From contig JANINS010000003.1 of NCBI GenBank assembly GCA_024508725.1, positions 434,001 to 498,000 of the forward strand: DNA of 64,000 nucleotides. Reading direction: 5' to 3'. The stretch comes from Chitinophagaceae bacterium (GTDB taxonomy: Bacteria > Bacteroidota > Bacteroidia > Chitinophagales > Chitinophagaceae). Position 1 is the first letter of the stretch. Each line of letters starts with the position of its first letter. Below, in pieces: positions 7,333 through 16,436 of this stretch. Under the pieces are notes generated by a model. The model was not told the origin of the DNA, ran no database searches, and was given only the letters and a program-made list of their open reading frames with translations. The position numbers were made by a program, and so were the translations under genes.

Positions 7333-8388
7333 TTAGTAAGCCCAGAGATTCTGCTCGTAGTTAAATATCTTTTCTTTGATATTCTCACCTTCCAGTAATC
7401 TGAACAAAGGATCTTTTATCAGGTCAGCAAGCCTCGCATCGGTAGGGTTATCCATTGAACTCTTAACGATATAGCTGCTGAAAAATCTACTTTCAAAAAT
7501 CTCTTCCCACGTCATACGGCCATTTGTATTCTTAGCATTGTATGCAAAGGTTTTTGCCAGTTTAGGCCTGAGATCAGGATAGTAAATCCAGAACAGAGTT
7601 TTAGAAGCACTTCCACCAGCCATACCCGGTACTGCTGAACCGATCTTTGCAACCGGGGCGATACCAAGAATACGAGTAAACAATCTGCTACTTTCTTTAT
7701 CGAACATCACCTGCTCGAGAATACGGAAAGTATAAATTGAATCAGGCTTTGGTGCAAATGGATTGTTTCTTCTTTGAACTACAGTATCATAAATGTTTGG
7801 ATCGTTTACATTTTGTACATACTGTGTATCCAGATCGTTTCCGGCCGAAGAAACTAAAGACATGATCGTATCGTAACCCATAGGTGTTGTAAAACGATCA
7901 TCTTCTGCAGAGAAAGCCATTACCGAATCATTCTTCATTGCATCCAGAATGATCGCAAAGAAGCGTTGATCCTGTCCTTGTTCTTTAGCAGGATAAGAGA
8001 ACACTTTGTTCATTTTCTCACGGGCATCGATCTCTCTCCAGATAAAATGACTGAAAAGGATGTCATCTTCCCTGAGATGTTCATAAGAAAGTGGCTGACG
8101 ATCTCTAACCTGGGTGTTCTTGTTATCATATCCAAAAACATTTCTCAGACTAGGCTTTACAGTTCCGCCATATTCTTTACCTGTTGCAGAACGGGCAGTG
8201 TCGATAGTTTTTCCTGGTTTTTGATTACCTCCACCAGTACCAGTTGTTGGGCTGGTTCCTGTGGTTGTAGGAGGATTACCTGTAGGAGTTGTTGTTGGAG
8301 TAGTACCAGGAGTTGTTTTTTTCCTGAACTGAGCATCTACACTCAAACAACCAATCAACACAACGCTTAAGATCAATAGCTTTTTCAT
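7333..8388 (-). CDS. gldN: GldN, type IX secretion / gliding motility periplasmic protein
   Basis: The 351-residue protein has an N-terminal signal peptide (cleavage after VDAQ, residue 20), then a Thr/Pro/Gly-rich linker to about residue 60, then the GldN domain ending ...NYEQNLWAY. In Flavobacterium and Porphyromonas, GldN/PorN forms the periplasmic ring of the T9SS together with the lipoprotein GldK/PorK. It is the last gene of the gldK-L-M-N cluster, starting 13 nt after gldM, and a terminator follows. The low-complexity linker is longer and more TTPTG-like than I would expect in Flavobacterium; otherwise length and order are standard. Confidence 0.93.
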   Translation of the reverse strand: MKKLLILSVVLIGCLSVDAQFRKKTTPGTTPTTTPTGNPPTTTGTSPTTGTGGGNQKPGKTIDTARSATGKEYGGTVKPSLRNVFGYDNKNTQVRDRQPLSYEHLREDDILFSHFIWREIDAREKMNKVFSYPAKEQGQDQRFFAIILDAMKNDSVMAFSAEDDRFTTPMGYDTIMSLVSSAGNDLDTQYVQNVNDPNIYDTVVQRRNNPFAPKPDSIYTFRILEQVMFDKESSRLFTRILGIAPVAKIGSAVPGMAGGSASKTLFWIYYPDLRPKLAKTFAYNAKNTNGRMTWEEIFESRFFSSYIVKSSMDNPTDARLADLIKDPLFRLLEGENIKEKIFNYEQNLWAY

Positions 8389-8401
8389 ACTCTGTCAAAA
8401 A

Positions 8402-9940
8402 TTATTCGCACACAATTGTAATACCTTGTTGTAACAAACGAGAACCACCCGGACCTTTTACTCTGATATTACCAACGATGATAGTAGTTCCTTCCTGGCA
8501 ACGCTGCATCCATTGTCTGATCTGAGGAGTGAACGCTGGTCCACTTACTTCAGCAGTTTCGGGTTCAGCAAAGCCTGGCCCTGTAAACATAATAAAGTAT
8601 CCGAGCACTTCATATTTTACACCTTCGAAAACGAAGTCTTTTAAGTCAGCTATAACACCACCCTGAGCTCTTAATCTGCTCACCGGCATAGAACCACTTG
8701 CTACACCACCAATAACAGCCAAAGGATCCGGAACTCTTCTTACAGGAATTCTGAAGTTAGCTGTTGTTTTGTTTTTAGCATCGCTGGCAGTTACTTCAGC
8801 ATAACCAGTTTGAGCGAACTGAGCGATGTATTGCCCTTTCCCTCTTGGTGTAACAGAAGCACCGGCACCATTAATAGATAAACTTATTTGCTCGGCACCA
8901 CCAGAACCGGTAACACTCACAGGGTTATCCAAACCTTGGTAGAATACTCTTGTCGCATCAGTAGAAACAGTCAATCCTGAAGGAGCACCAACTGTATACT
9001 TGATCTCTTTCTTTACTGTTGCAGGTGCACCAGTGTTAGGATCGGTATAATTTACCAATACAAGCTTAGTGTATTGCCCTGGTGTGCTCTCTGCCTTTGC
9101 TTTAACCTCATAATCTCCGTTTGGTGTTCGCTGAGCAGTAGCACCACCAACTGTGATCGTTGGAACAGCTTTACTACTATAAGCACCGATACCTGCATTG
9201 ATAGTGAATTCTTCACCTGGCATCATATAAGTAGAGCTTGAGTTGGCAATTACCTGGAACTGATCGTAAGTAATTACTACCTCTCCTACTTTCCTGTGGC
9301 AATATTCAACGATCTGAGCTTGTGCGTTCTTTACATCGTTCTGGAACTTACTTAAGATGGTAAGTGCCGCTACAGTTGGAACCATTCTAAAATATCCAGA
9401 ACCAAAATCACCTCTATTTGCAAGATTTTCAACTCTTGGAGGAGTAACGTCGATAGGTAAAGTAGTTCTGAAAGTTGAATCGATCGAAGGATCGATGGAC
9501 AATAGTTTAGCTCTCAAATCTTTCAGTCTTTCTTCGAGTTGCTTACCTTTCTTGTTCTCAACAAACATTCTTGTTGCAGCATCCAGGTTATCCATTTTAT
9601 AGCTTGAATCTTTCGCATCGAAATCTGCTTCTTTCAACAATTCAGATTTCAGGCTTTGGATATAGCTCACAACATCTTCTGAATATTTTCTTGCCTGGTC
9701 AGCTTTTGCATGCCACATGGTTGCCTTATCTTTTGTAGTAGGGTCAGCCATTTTATCTTCGAAAGAGCGGAAGATCGATAAGATCTTTGACTCTGTTAAG
9801 CTGGAAGAAACTTCCAACGTTCCGTTAACCGTTTTAAAGGCATTCAGGATCTCCGCTGATACGTTCAGTGCCAACAGTGCTGTTAACACGAGGTACATCA
9901 GGTTGATCATCTTCTGCCGTGGCTCTTTAGGTAGTGCCAT
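8402..9940 (-). CDS. gldM: GldM, type IX secretion motor protein
   Basis: The 512-residue protein opens with MALPKEPRQKMINLMYLVLT, a conserved GldM N-terminus with one membrane helix (~residues 12-32). A large periplasmic part follows, of helical then Ig-like domains. GldM and GldL form the proton-driven inner-membrane motor of the T9SS, and GldM reaches to the GldK/N ring. The length matches the family (~510-530). It sits between gldL (66 nt gap) and gldN (13 nt gap) in one transcription unit. Confidence 0.95.
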   Translation of the reverse strand: MALPKEPRQKMINLMYLVLTALLALNVSAEILNAFKTVNGTLEVSSSLTESKILSIFRSFEDKMADPTTKDKATMWHAKADQARKYSEDVVSYIQSLKSELLKEADFDAKDSSYKMDNLDAATRMFVENKKGKQLEERLKDLRAKLLSIDPSIDSTFRTTLPIDVTPPRVENLANRGDFGSGYFRMVPTVAALTILSKFQNDVKNAQAQIVEYCHRKVGEVVITYDQFQVIANSSSTYMMPGEEFTINAGIGAYSSKAVPTITVGGATAQRTPNGDYEVKAKAESTPGQYTKLVLVNYTDPNTGAPATVKKEIKYTVGAPSGLTVSTDATRVFYQGLDNPVSVTGSGGAEQISLSINGAGASVTPRGKGQYIAQFAQTGYAEVTASDAKNKTTANFRIPVRRVPDPLAVIGGVASGSMPVSRLRAQGGVIADLKDFVFEGVKYEVLGYFIMFTGPGFAEPETAEVSGPAFTPQIRQWMQRCQEGTTIIVGNIRVKGPGGSRLLQQGITIVCE

Positions 9941-10006
9941 TTCTATTTAAAATTTTTGATAGTTCTGATTCTTGTTTCGATCAATATTTAAATACTACAG
10001 AAGATA

Positions 10007-10795
10007 TTATCCTTGTCTTCCTCCCTGCATTGCAGTAAGCATATTACCATAAATGCTGTTCAGTCTGCCCAGGTTATTAGCCAAAGCTGCGATCTGCTGT
10101 TTTGCTTTTTCAGCATCTTCAGCAGTTGAACCCATTGCAGTTGCTGCCTGGTTTAGTTTACCGTAGAATGCATTCAATGCTTTCAGGTGTTGGTTGCTTT
10201 CCTGTAACTCCATTTCATAAATGGTATTCAGAGAAGAAAGATTTTTAGTCATAACCTGAACCTGCTCGTGGAATTGCTTGGTTGTTTCAGAAGCTCCGTT
10301 AAATACCTGCATAGAAGCAGCAGCATTTACATAAGCATCTTTTACTGAACCCAAAGCAGTAGCAGCTTCTTTAGTTTTAGTTGTATAATCGCTTGTAGCA
10401 GAAACCGCTTCACTAACATCAGCGATCTTATCTACACTTGAAGTAAGTTTTTGGAAACCTGCACTAAGTTTCGTCAGGTTAGCAGGAGTGATCTCGGCTT
10501 CTTCAAGCATTTTTTCCATTGTTTTTAATGCCGGGTTACCCTGAACGCCGCCTTTTTTCTTTTCACCTACTACTACTTCATCCATAGAAGGATCAGTAAC
10601 AGCCGGGAAATACAGGTATAATGCGCCATAAACTGCGAATACCACAGCCTCTGTACCCAGACCTACGATCAACATCATATCCGCTCCTTTCCAGTGCATC
10701 AATTTGAATAACGCACCGATGATTACTACCGCTGCTGCGAGTGATACGAAAATATCCACTACTTTACTAACTTTTGATGGAATTGCAACTGCCAT
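10007..10795 (-). CDS. gldL: GldL, type IX secretion motor protein
   Basis: The 262-residue protein has two closely spaced N-terminal membrane helices (~residues 13-35 and 42-65, LFKLMHWKGADMMLIVG). GldL carries the charged residues of the motor helices; the Glu in the GLGTEAVVF segment is visible in the second helix. A long cytoplasmic coiled-coil tail follows, ending near MLTAMQGGRQG. With GldM it forms the rotary motor. A 137-nt gap containing a hairpin separates it from gldK. Confidence 0.95.
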   Translation of the reverse strand: MAVAIPSKVSKVVDIFVSLAAAVVIIGALFKLMHWKGADMMLIVGLGTEAVVFAVYGALYLYFPAVTDPSMDEVVVGEKKKGGVQGNPALKTMEKMLEEAEITPANLTKLSAGFQKLTSSVDKIADVSEAVSATSDYTTKTKEAATALGSVKDAYVNAAASMQVFNGASETTKQFHEQVQVMTKNLSSLNTIYEMELQESNQHLKALNAFYGKLNQAATAMGSTAEDAEKAKQQIAALANNLGRLNSIYGNMLTAMQGGRQG

Positions 10796-10849
10796 AAAAC
10801 GATGGTTTTTAGAAATGTTTGGTTTTAATGTTATAGCTATAATACTAAG

Positions 10850-10870
10850 AGGGGAAGGTTAGGTTCCCCT
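10850..10870. promoter_or_regulatory. Intercistronic hairpin between gldK and gldL
   Basis: The perfect 7-bp stem AGGGGAA/TTCCCCT with a 7-nt loop lies in the 137-nt gldK-gldL gap. No T-run follows on the minus strand, so it does not look like a terminator. A 12-bp palindrome TTATAGCTATAA lies just downstream (10831-10842). RNA processing or stability is possible (inference). Confidence 0.5.
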
Positions 10871-10932
10871 GCTTAATTCAGTAAATCGTTGTTAGAAATT
10901 ATCAATAAAATGAAAACGTGTTTTTCTGACTT

Positions 10933-12255
10933 TTATTTTCTTCTCATTTGAGCAGGAAGATCAATCACACAACGGAAACCGATGTATGACTTGGAGGTAT
11001 CCTGGTACTCGTAAGCTCTTGTTCCGCATTGAAGCATGTAAGCAACATCTTTCCAGCTACCACCACGTACCACTTTACGTTGCATTCTCGGAGGATCTCC
11101 TTTCGCTACTAAATTGCCATCCTGATCGTACTCATCGCTTTTGGCGTTGAAACGGATATCAGGGTTCATATCATGCTGGAAGTTATAAGCACCTTCATAA
11201 TAATACGATGAAGTCCACTCAGCTACATTACCAGCCATGTTGTATAAACCCCAGTCATTTGGCCAGTAAGCATCAGCTCTTACAGTATAGAATCCACCAT
11301 CTTCAGGATAGTTACCACGGCCAGGTTTGAAGTTGGCCAATAAACATCCCTTTTTATTTCTCAGGTAATAGTTACCCCAAGGATAGGTTGATTGCTGACG
11401 ACCACCTCTTGCAGCATATTCCCACTCAGCCTCTGTTGGCAAACGGAAATCGCTTTCTACTGCATATTTTTTCCTTTCAAGGAAACTGTTCAGGTATAAA
11501 CTTCTCCAGTTAGCGAAAGCCATTGCCTGTTTCCAGCTAACACCAACTACAGGATAGTTACCGAAGCTTGGGTGCGCAAAATATTTTTTGGTCATCGGAT
11601 CGTTGTAAGAATAAGACCAGTCTCTCATCCAGCAAAGGGTATCAGGATAGATCTTTTCGTCGTATCGAACAATATACTTACTACGAGGCTGACGTTTGTT
11701 CTCGATCTTAGCAGCTTCTTTCAGGTCGAAGTACTCAACATGATAGATCACCTTCTGAGGATCAAGTTCCATTCTTCCTCTCAAACGATCATTCACACTT
11801 AAAATGAGCTTATCAGCAATGCCTTCCAACGTTTTTGGATCGCTATACTTAACCGTCTTCATTTTCTTCCAGTCAACAGCAGTATCACCGTTAGGACCGG
11901 TTTTGAAGTAGTTCAGAGCGATTGCAGCCAGAGAGTCTCTAACCCACCAAACAAACTGGCGGTATTCGTTGTTAGTGATCTCGGTAGCATCCATCCAAAA
12001 TCCGTTAATGGAAACTTGTTTATTACGGGCAGTGAAGTTGAAGTTTACATCTTCATCACTTGGCCCCATGTGAAAGGTTCCTGGCGGTATGTATACCATT
12101 CCCGGAGGTCTGGTCATACTTTGTCTTGAGCTTGGAGCAACTCCATGCAGTTGTCCATCATCCGGTAAGCCCTTCGATTTCCCTTTCTTACCACAACTGG
12201 TGATACCAAATACCAGAGCAGTCAAAGCTAATGCAGCGATCAGTTGGCGTTTCAT
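10933..12255 (-). CDS. gldK: GldK, type IX secretion lipoprotein
   Basis: The ATG at 12255 gives 440 residues beginning with a lipoprotein signal (FGITSC, Cys21). A TTG 33 nt upstream is in frame but lies at the -7 element. The body is a formylglycine-generating-enzyme-like (FGE-sulfatase) fold: MVYIPPGTFHMG, VSWKQAMAFANW, RLPTEAEWEYAARGG, GNVAEWTSS, VVRGGSW, IGFRCV. GldK lacks enzymatic use of this fold as far as known. It anchors the T9SS ring with GldN at the outer membrane. It is the first gene of the operon, with promoter TTG-N19-TATATTTG about 30 nt upstream. Confidence 0.94.
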   Translation of the reverse strand: MKRQLIAALALTALVFGITSCGKKGKSKGLPDDGQLHGVAPSSRQSMTRPPGMVYIPPGTFHMGPSDEDVNFNFTARNKQVSINGFWMDATEITNNEYRQFVWWVRDSLAAIALNYFKTGPNGDTAVDWKKMKTVKYSDPKTLEGIADKLILSVNDRLRGRMELDPQKVIYHVEYFDLKEAAKIENKRQPRSKYIVRYDEKIYPDTLCWMRDWSYSYNDPMTKKYFAHPSFGNYPVVGVSWKQAMAFANWRSLYLNSFLERKKYAVESDFRLPTEAEWEYAARGGRQQSTYPWGNYYLRNKKGCLLANFKPGRGNYPEDGGFYTVRADAYWPNDWGLYNMAGNVAEWTSSYYYEGAYNFQHDMNPDIRFNAKSDEYDQDGNLVAKGDPPRMQRKVVRGGSWKDVAYMLQCGTRAYEYQDTSKSYIGFRCVIDLPAQMRRK

Positions 12256-12285
12256 TCCTGTTATTCTATGAATTGAGGTAGTGGA

Positions 12286-12293
12286 CAAATATA
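12286..12293 (-). promoter_or_regulatory. -7 element of the gldKLMN promoter
   Basis: TATATTTG on the minus strand has TTG 19 nt upstream, which fits the Bacteroidota sigma(A) layout (-33 TTTG, N19-21, TAnnTTTG). The predicted leader is about 25 nt. Confidence 0.7.
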
Positions 12294-12431
12294 ACGATAT
12301 AAATCAATCAACCAATTCCAGTACCGTTTTTTAAGAATTGCCAGAATTCTGGAAAAACGTGCCGGTAAAGGAAAACGGTGTCCCCTTTTTTTTATTGTGT
12401 TAAGGGATCACTAAAACCTTGGATACATTGA

Positions 12432-14468
12432 CTATGATACACTTCTGTGGTGGTACAGAAATTCACTTACAGTGGTCCTTGGCTCTATACAAACATAGTT
12501 TTTACAATGATACACCAAAGTTTTTTTCTGCAAACGATTACGGAGCAGCGGGAAATTGTCTTCACCATCCACACTGCTTTGCAGCACTTTTCCCGGTAGA
12601 TACACAGGCAACAATTCTCTGAGAAACTCACTTGCCTTATCACCAACGATGGCAATTTCTTCTATTCCCTGCACGATCACCAGGGCTTGTTGGGCCCAAA
12701 AACCAAATGAGGTTGGGTACCGGTTGATAAGAGATCGGAATGAATTGATCATAGAACAAGCCCTTTCCTCCCACTCCGGCTTATCGAACACTTTGGCCAG
12801 GTATAAGAGTACATTAGCCATTACGCTGTTACCTGATTGAGTCGCTCCATCATAGATCTCTTTTTTCCTGACGATAATATCCACCTGTTCTTTTGGGGTG
12901 AAATAGAATAAAGCCTGGGATTCGTCGCTAAATTCCCGGATCACTCTTTCAATTAAATCACATGCTTTCGATAAATAAGTGCTTTCTCCTGTGATCTCCT
13001 GCAAATGAATGTAAGCCAATGCCAGGTAAGCAAGGTCATCTAAAAACGCAGGGATCTTGGCCTGACCTTGCTTATAAGTATGCAACCATTCCTGTTGCTT
13101 GTATAGCCTGGTTTCAATGAAATTCATGTTGGAAACGGCTAACTGTTTATACGTTTCATCAAGGGTGGAAGCATAAGCTTTACTGAGCGCAATATTCATC
13201 AAAGCATTCCATCCCAGTAATATTTTATCGTCTAAAGAAGGTCTGACCCTTTGTTCACGAACGGCGAAGAGCTTTTGCTTACAATCCTGGATAGTTTGCT
13301 GCAACTTCACTGCATCAAGAGATCGCTCAATTGCAAAGTCTTTGAAAGACTGCTGAACTCTCAGAATGTTAGTATGCTCCCAGTTACCATGTTCAGAAAC
13401 ATCATAAAACTCACAGAAGAGCGAAGCATCATTACCCAGCACTTCTTCTATTTCAACTTTACTCCAGGTGTAGAATTTACCTTCCACACCTTCACTGTCT
13501 GCATCTAAAGCGCTAAAAAAACCTCCTTCATCACTCATTAATTCTCTTTGTACGAACTGGATGGTGTGATCAATCGTGTGCTGATACAGTTCGTTTTTGG
13601 TGAGTTGATATGCTTCAGCCATTACGCTTACCAATAAGGCATTATCATACAGCATCTTTTCAAAATGTGGTGCCAGCCATTCAGCATCCGTACTATACCT
13701 GGCAAATCCACCACCCAACTGATCATAAATTCCGCCATAGATCATCTTATCCAGACTTAGCAAAGCTTGGTGCAGGCTTTCTTCATCTTTCGTGTAATAA
13801 TGATATCGCAGCAAATATTGGATGGTAAATGTTTGAGGAAACTTGGGTGCTGCTCCAAAGCCGCCATGCTCTTTATCACCCTGTTTCAACATGTTCGTAG
13901 CAATCAGGTCCAGATCTTCTTTAGTGAACTGATCTTTAGCGGGAGAAACGCCAAACGAATTAGCATTAGTAAGATGAGCAGTGAGATTTTCTGCCTGGGA
14001 TTCCATCTCATGCTTTCTTTCAGTGTAAGCCTGGTGAACACCTTCCAGGATTTCTTTCCAACTGGGACGATTAAAAGCTCTAGTTGGCGGAAAATACGTT
14101 CCGCCATAAAACGGTTTTCCATCAGGCATTAAAAAAACATTCAATGGCCAGCCACCATTTCCAGCCATGGCCTGCACAGCATCCATATACACATGGTCAA
14201 GGTCTGGTCTTTCTTCACGATCTATTTTGATGTTGATGAAATATTTGTTCATCAATTCAGCTGTAGATTCATCTTCGAAGCTTTCTCTTTCCATAACATG
14301 ACACCAATGGCAGGCTGCATAACCGATGCTCACAAGGATAGGCTTGTCTTCTACTTTGGCTCGTTGTAAAGCTTCATCACCCCAAGGATACCAATCTACA
14401 GGATTGTGGGCATGCTGCAGTAAATACGGACTTGTTTCGTTGATGAGCCGATTGGTGTGTTTATGCAT
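12432..14468 (-). CDS. Thioredoxin-fold DUF255 protein (YyaL/SPATA20 family)
   Basis: The 678-residue cytoplasmic protein starts [20 protein letters not shown] and has the family's hallmark CHWCHVM near residue 52, in a thioredoxin-like N-terminal domain. An (alpha/alpha)6 barrel resembling N-acylglucosamine epimerases follows. Length and layout match the family, which is found from bacteria to man (SPATA20). The biochemical role is not established. The gene is monocistronic on the minus strand, 72 nt from hemD, and the gap holds a 9-bp inverted repeat GTTTGAATG (14492-14500 / 14525-14533). Confidence 0.88.
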   Translation of the reverse strand: MHKHTNRLINETSPYLLQHAHNPVDWYPWGDEALQRAKVEDKPILVSIGYAACHWCHVMERESFEDESTAELMNKYFINIKIDREERPDLDHVYMDAVQAMAGNGGWPLNVFLMPDGKPFYGGTYFPPTRAFNRPSWKEILEGVHQAYTERKHEMESQAENLTAHLTNANSFGVSPAKDQFTKEDLDLIATNMLKQGDKEHGGFGAAPKFPQTFTIQYLLRYHYYTKDEESLHQALLSLDKMIYGGIYDQLGGGFARYSTDAEWLAPHFEKMLYDNALLVSVMAEAYQLTKNELYQHTIDHTIQFVQRELMSDEGGFFSALDADSEGVEGKFYTWSKVEIEEVLGNDASLFCEFYDVSEHGNWEHTNILRVQQSFKDFAIERSLDAVKLQQTIQDCKQKLFAVREQRVRPSLDDKILLGWNALMNIALSKAYASTLDETYKQLAVSNMNFIETRLYKQQEWLHTYKQGQAKIPAFLDDLAYLALAYIHLQEITGESTYLSKACDLIERVIREFSDESQALFYFTPKEQVDIIVRKKEIYDGATQSGNSVMANVLLYLAKVFDKPEWEERACSMINSFRSLINRYPTSFGFWAQQALVIVQGIEEIAIVGDKASEFLRELLPVYLPGKVLQSSVDGEDNFPLLRNRLQKKTLVYHCKNYVCIEPRTTVSEFLYHHRSVS

Positions 14469-14540
14469 GAGAGAAGTTTGAGTGTTTCCGGGTTTGAATG
14501 AAGAAGTACAAAAGAACAGTCAAACATTCAAACTATACAC

Positions 14541-15332
14541 CTATTTCCTTATCTCGGCTAAAAATTTATCGAGGGCAGCCACCATGCTTGGCGCTTGTGG
14601 AGCTGGTGCTTTAATTGCCGCTTCCAATCCTGCTTCTTCTGCCGCTTTGAATGTATTTCCGCCAAAGGTTCCGATATACATTCCGTTTTGTTTGAAAGAT
14701 GGAAAATTATCAAACAAACTCTTTATACCGCTTGGTGTAAAGAAACAGATCACGTCGAAACTGCTTTCATCCGGCATCACCGTTTTAATATCGTTGCTAA
14801 CGGTTCTGTACATGAAGGCCAATGCGAATTCGCAGTTATGCGATTTAAGCCAGCCAACGATCTCGTTATCCTGCTGGTTCTCGCTGCACACATACAAGAA
14901 GCTCTCGTTCTCTTTGTGTTTATTGATCACATCGAAGAGGCTTTTGTTGGTTCCGTCTGCACCATAAAAAACCTTACGCTTACGGTAAAGAATAAACTTC
15001 TGCAGGTACAAGGCAACAGCTTCAGTGATGCAGAAATACTTGGTATCCTGGCCTACGGTGATCTTCATCTCTTCACACATACGGAAGAAATGATCGATGG
15101 CATTTCTGCTGGTGAAGATCACTGCAGAATATTGCATGATGTCGATCTTCTGCTTACGAAACTCCCTGGCTACGATGCCTTCGAGCTTAATAAAAGGATG
15201 GAAAGAGAGGTCTATCTCGTACTTCTTTGCCAGGTCGAAATATGGCGACTTATCGCTCTCCGGCTTTGGTTGGGTTATAAGTACCTTTTTAACTGATTTC
15301 ACAGTTGAATTCTTTGAACCGCTTTTCGCCAT
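14541..15332 (-). CDS. hemD: Uroporphyrinogen-III synthase
   Basis: The 263-residue protein has the two-lobed HemD pattern: a start of VKKVLITQPKPESDKSPYF, the SAVIFTSRNAIDHFF segment, and a late FDVICFFTPSGIKSLFDNFP segment that echoes the family's SPSG motif. HemD closes hydroxymethylbilane to uroporphyrinogen III in haem synthesis. A Lys/Ser-rich tail precedes the domain. It lies 26 nt downstream of a DUF4271 gene on the same strand, a pairing I recognise from other Bacteroidota. HemD sequences are divergent, so the call relies on the motifs and that pairing. Confidence 0.85.
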   Translation of the reverse strand: MAKSGSKNSTVKSVKKVLITQPKPESDKSPYFDLAKKYEIDLSFHPFIKLEGIVAREFRKQKIDIMQYSAVIFTSRNAIDHFFRMCEEMKITVGQDTKYFCITEAVALYLQKFILYRKRKVFYGADGTNKSLFDVINKHKENESFLYVCSENQQDNEIVGWLKSHNCEFALAFMYRTVSNDIKTVMPDESSFDVICFFTPSGIKSLFDNFPSFKQNGMYIGTFGGNTFKAAEEAGLEAAIKAPAPQAPSMVAALDKFLAEIRK

Positions 15333-15358
15333 GCTATAGATCTAAGGTTGGTACACAA

Positions 15359-16402
15359 TTAAAATCTTCCGTCTATATAGTTGAAAACGGCCTTGCCAAT
15401 AACCAGTAATGGCACAATTTCAACGCCGCAAAGGTAGAGGAAAAAATGGAAAGGATTGATGTGCAGGTCTCTTCGGAAACTTTTTAGTGATACGAAGTAC
15501 CGGTAAAAGAACAACATTCCAATCAGGATCAAAGATGCTGTGATGGCAGCCTGCACCAATGAAACTTCTGAAAATGCGATGATCAACAGAAAGGGTATCA
15601 ACATCACACCGATGATCTTATTAATTAAGAAAACGATGAATATATACGTTGCAGCACCTTCTTTTACATTGAAGACCCATCCTGCAAACATGAGGAAAAG
15701 GAATTTGCCTAAATAAAGTAATAATAAACCGATACAACTGTACAGCAACAGCTCCCAGAAAGGAAAAGCATTAAGCTTATAGTATTGAAGCACCAGAGTA
15801 ATGTAGATAGCTCCGCTAAAAAAGAAAAGCAGGTTTAGCAGTAGCGATCCAAGACCTTGTTGCAACAACTGATCTCTTGTTTGCTTTTGCCTGAAACTGG
15901 TTTGAAAGAAAAGCCTGAAGGTGTTTTGAAAATATTTTGGAAAGAGTATCCTTATAAAAGCTACAAAGAACAGTAATCCGGTGAGCAGGTAAAAGATCCT
16001 ATCCTTTGACTCAGGTATTCTTTCTTTCATCACCATGAACATAGGTGTTTTTTCAAAACCTAAGTAAGGATGGTGGATGTAACTGTAATAGGTGGATGTA
16101 TCTGTTCTAACCGGTGGAAGTGCAATCACTGTAACAATAGAATCACGCCTGAGCGAATCGACTGCAACCACACCTGAATCTCGTTTAGCGGAATCTGTAT
16201 TTACAGGCTGAGTTACAGGAGGCTGTGGTATAACAACAGGCTTGGGTCTTGGTTTAGGCCTTGTTGTATCTCTTCTTTTGCTGGTATCTGGTGTTGACCT
16301 TCTGGTAGAAGTGTCGCCTGATCTTCTGCCGGTATCTACCTGTGCATTTACTTCAGCCGCAAACAGTAAGAATAAGAAAAAGATTAGCCGTCTCCAGTTC
16401 AT
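15359..16402 (-). CDS. DUF4271 membrane protein
   Basis: The chosen ATG at 16402 yields 347 residues with a signal peptide ending EVNAQ. A Thr/Arg/Pro-rich low-complexity region follows (about residues 22-75, with repeats of DTxxRRDT and PKPRPKP). The C-terminal half has about six to seven membrane helices. An in-frame upstream extension would run back into the barrel gene and is rejected because a -7 element lies 7 nt before this ATG. DUF4271 proteins have no known function; the steady pairing with hemD suggests a link to haem or envelope biology (inference only). Confidence 0.8.
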   Translation of the reverse strand: MNWRRLIFFLFLLFAAEVNAQVDTGRRSGDTSTRRSTPDTSKRRDTTRPKPRPKPVVIPQPPVTQPVNTDSAKRDSGVVAVDSLRRDSIVTVIALPPVRTDTSTYYSYIHHPYLGFEKTPMFMVMKERIPESKDRIFYLLTGLLFFVAFIRILFPKYFQNTFRLFFQTSFRQKQTRDQLLQQGLGSLLLNLLFFFSGAIYITLVLQYYKLNAFPFWELLLYSCIGLLLLYLGKFLFLMFAGWVFNVKEGAATYIFIVFLINKIIGVMLIPFLLIIAFSEVSLVQAAITASLILIGMLFFYRYFVSLKSFRRDLHINPFHFFLYLCGVEIVPLLVIGKAVFNYIDGRF

Positions 16403-16409
16403 GTGTTCG

Positions 16410-16417
16410 CAAAAATA
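16410..16417 (-). promoter_or_regulatory. -7 promoter element of the DUF4271-hemD unit
   Basis: TATTTTTG on the minus strand matches TAnnTTTG and ends 7 nt before the ATG at 16402. It supports that start and a nearly leaderless transcript. Confidence 0.6.
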
Positions 16418-16436
16418 AGTAAGCCGTGCAATGGTT

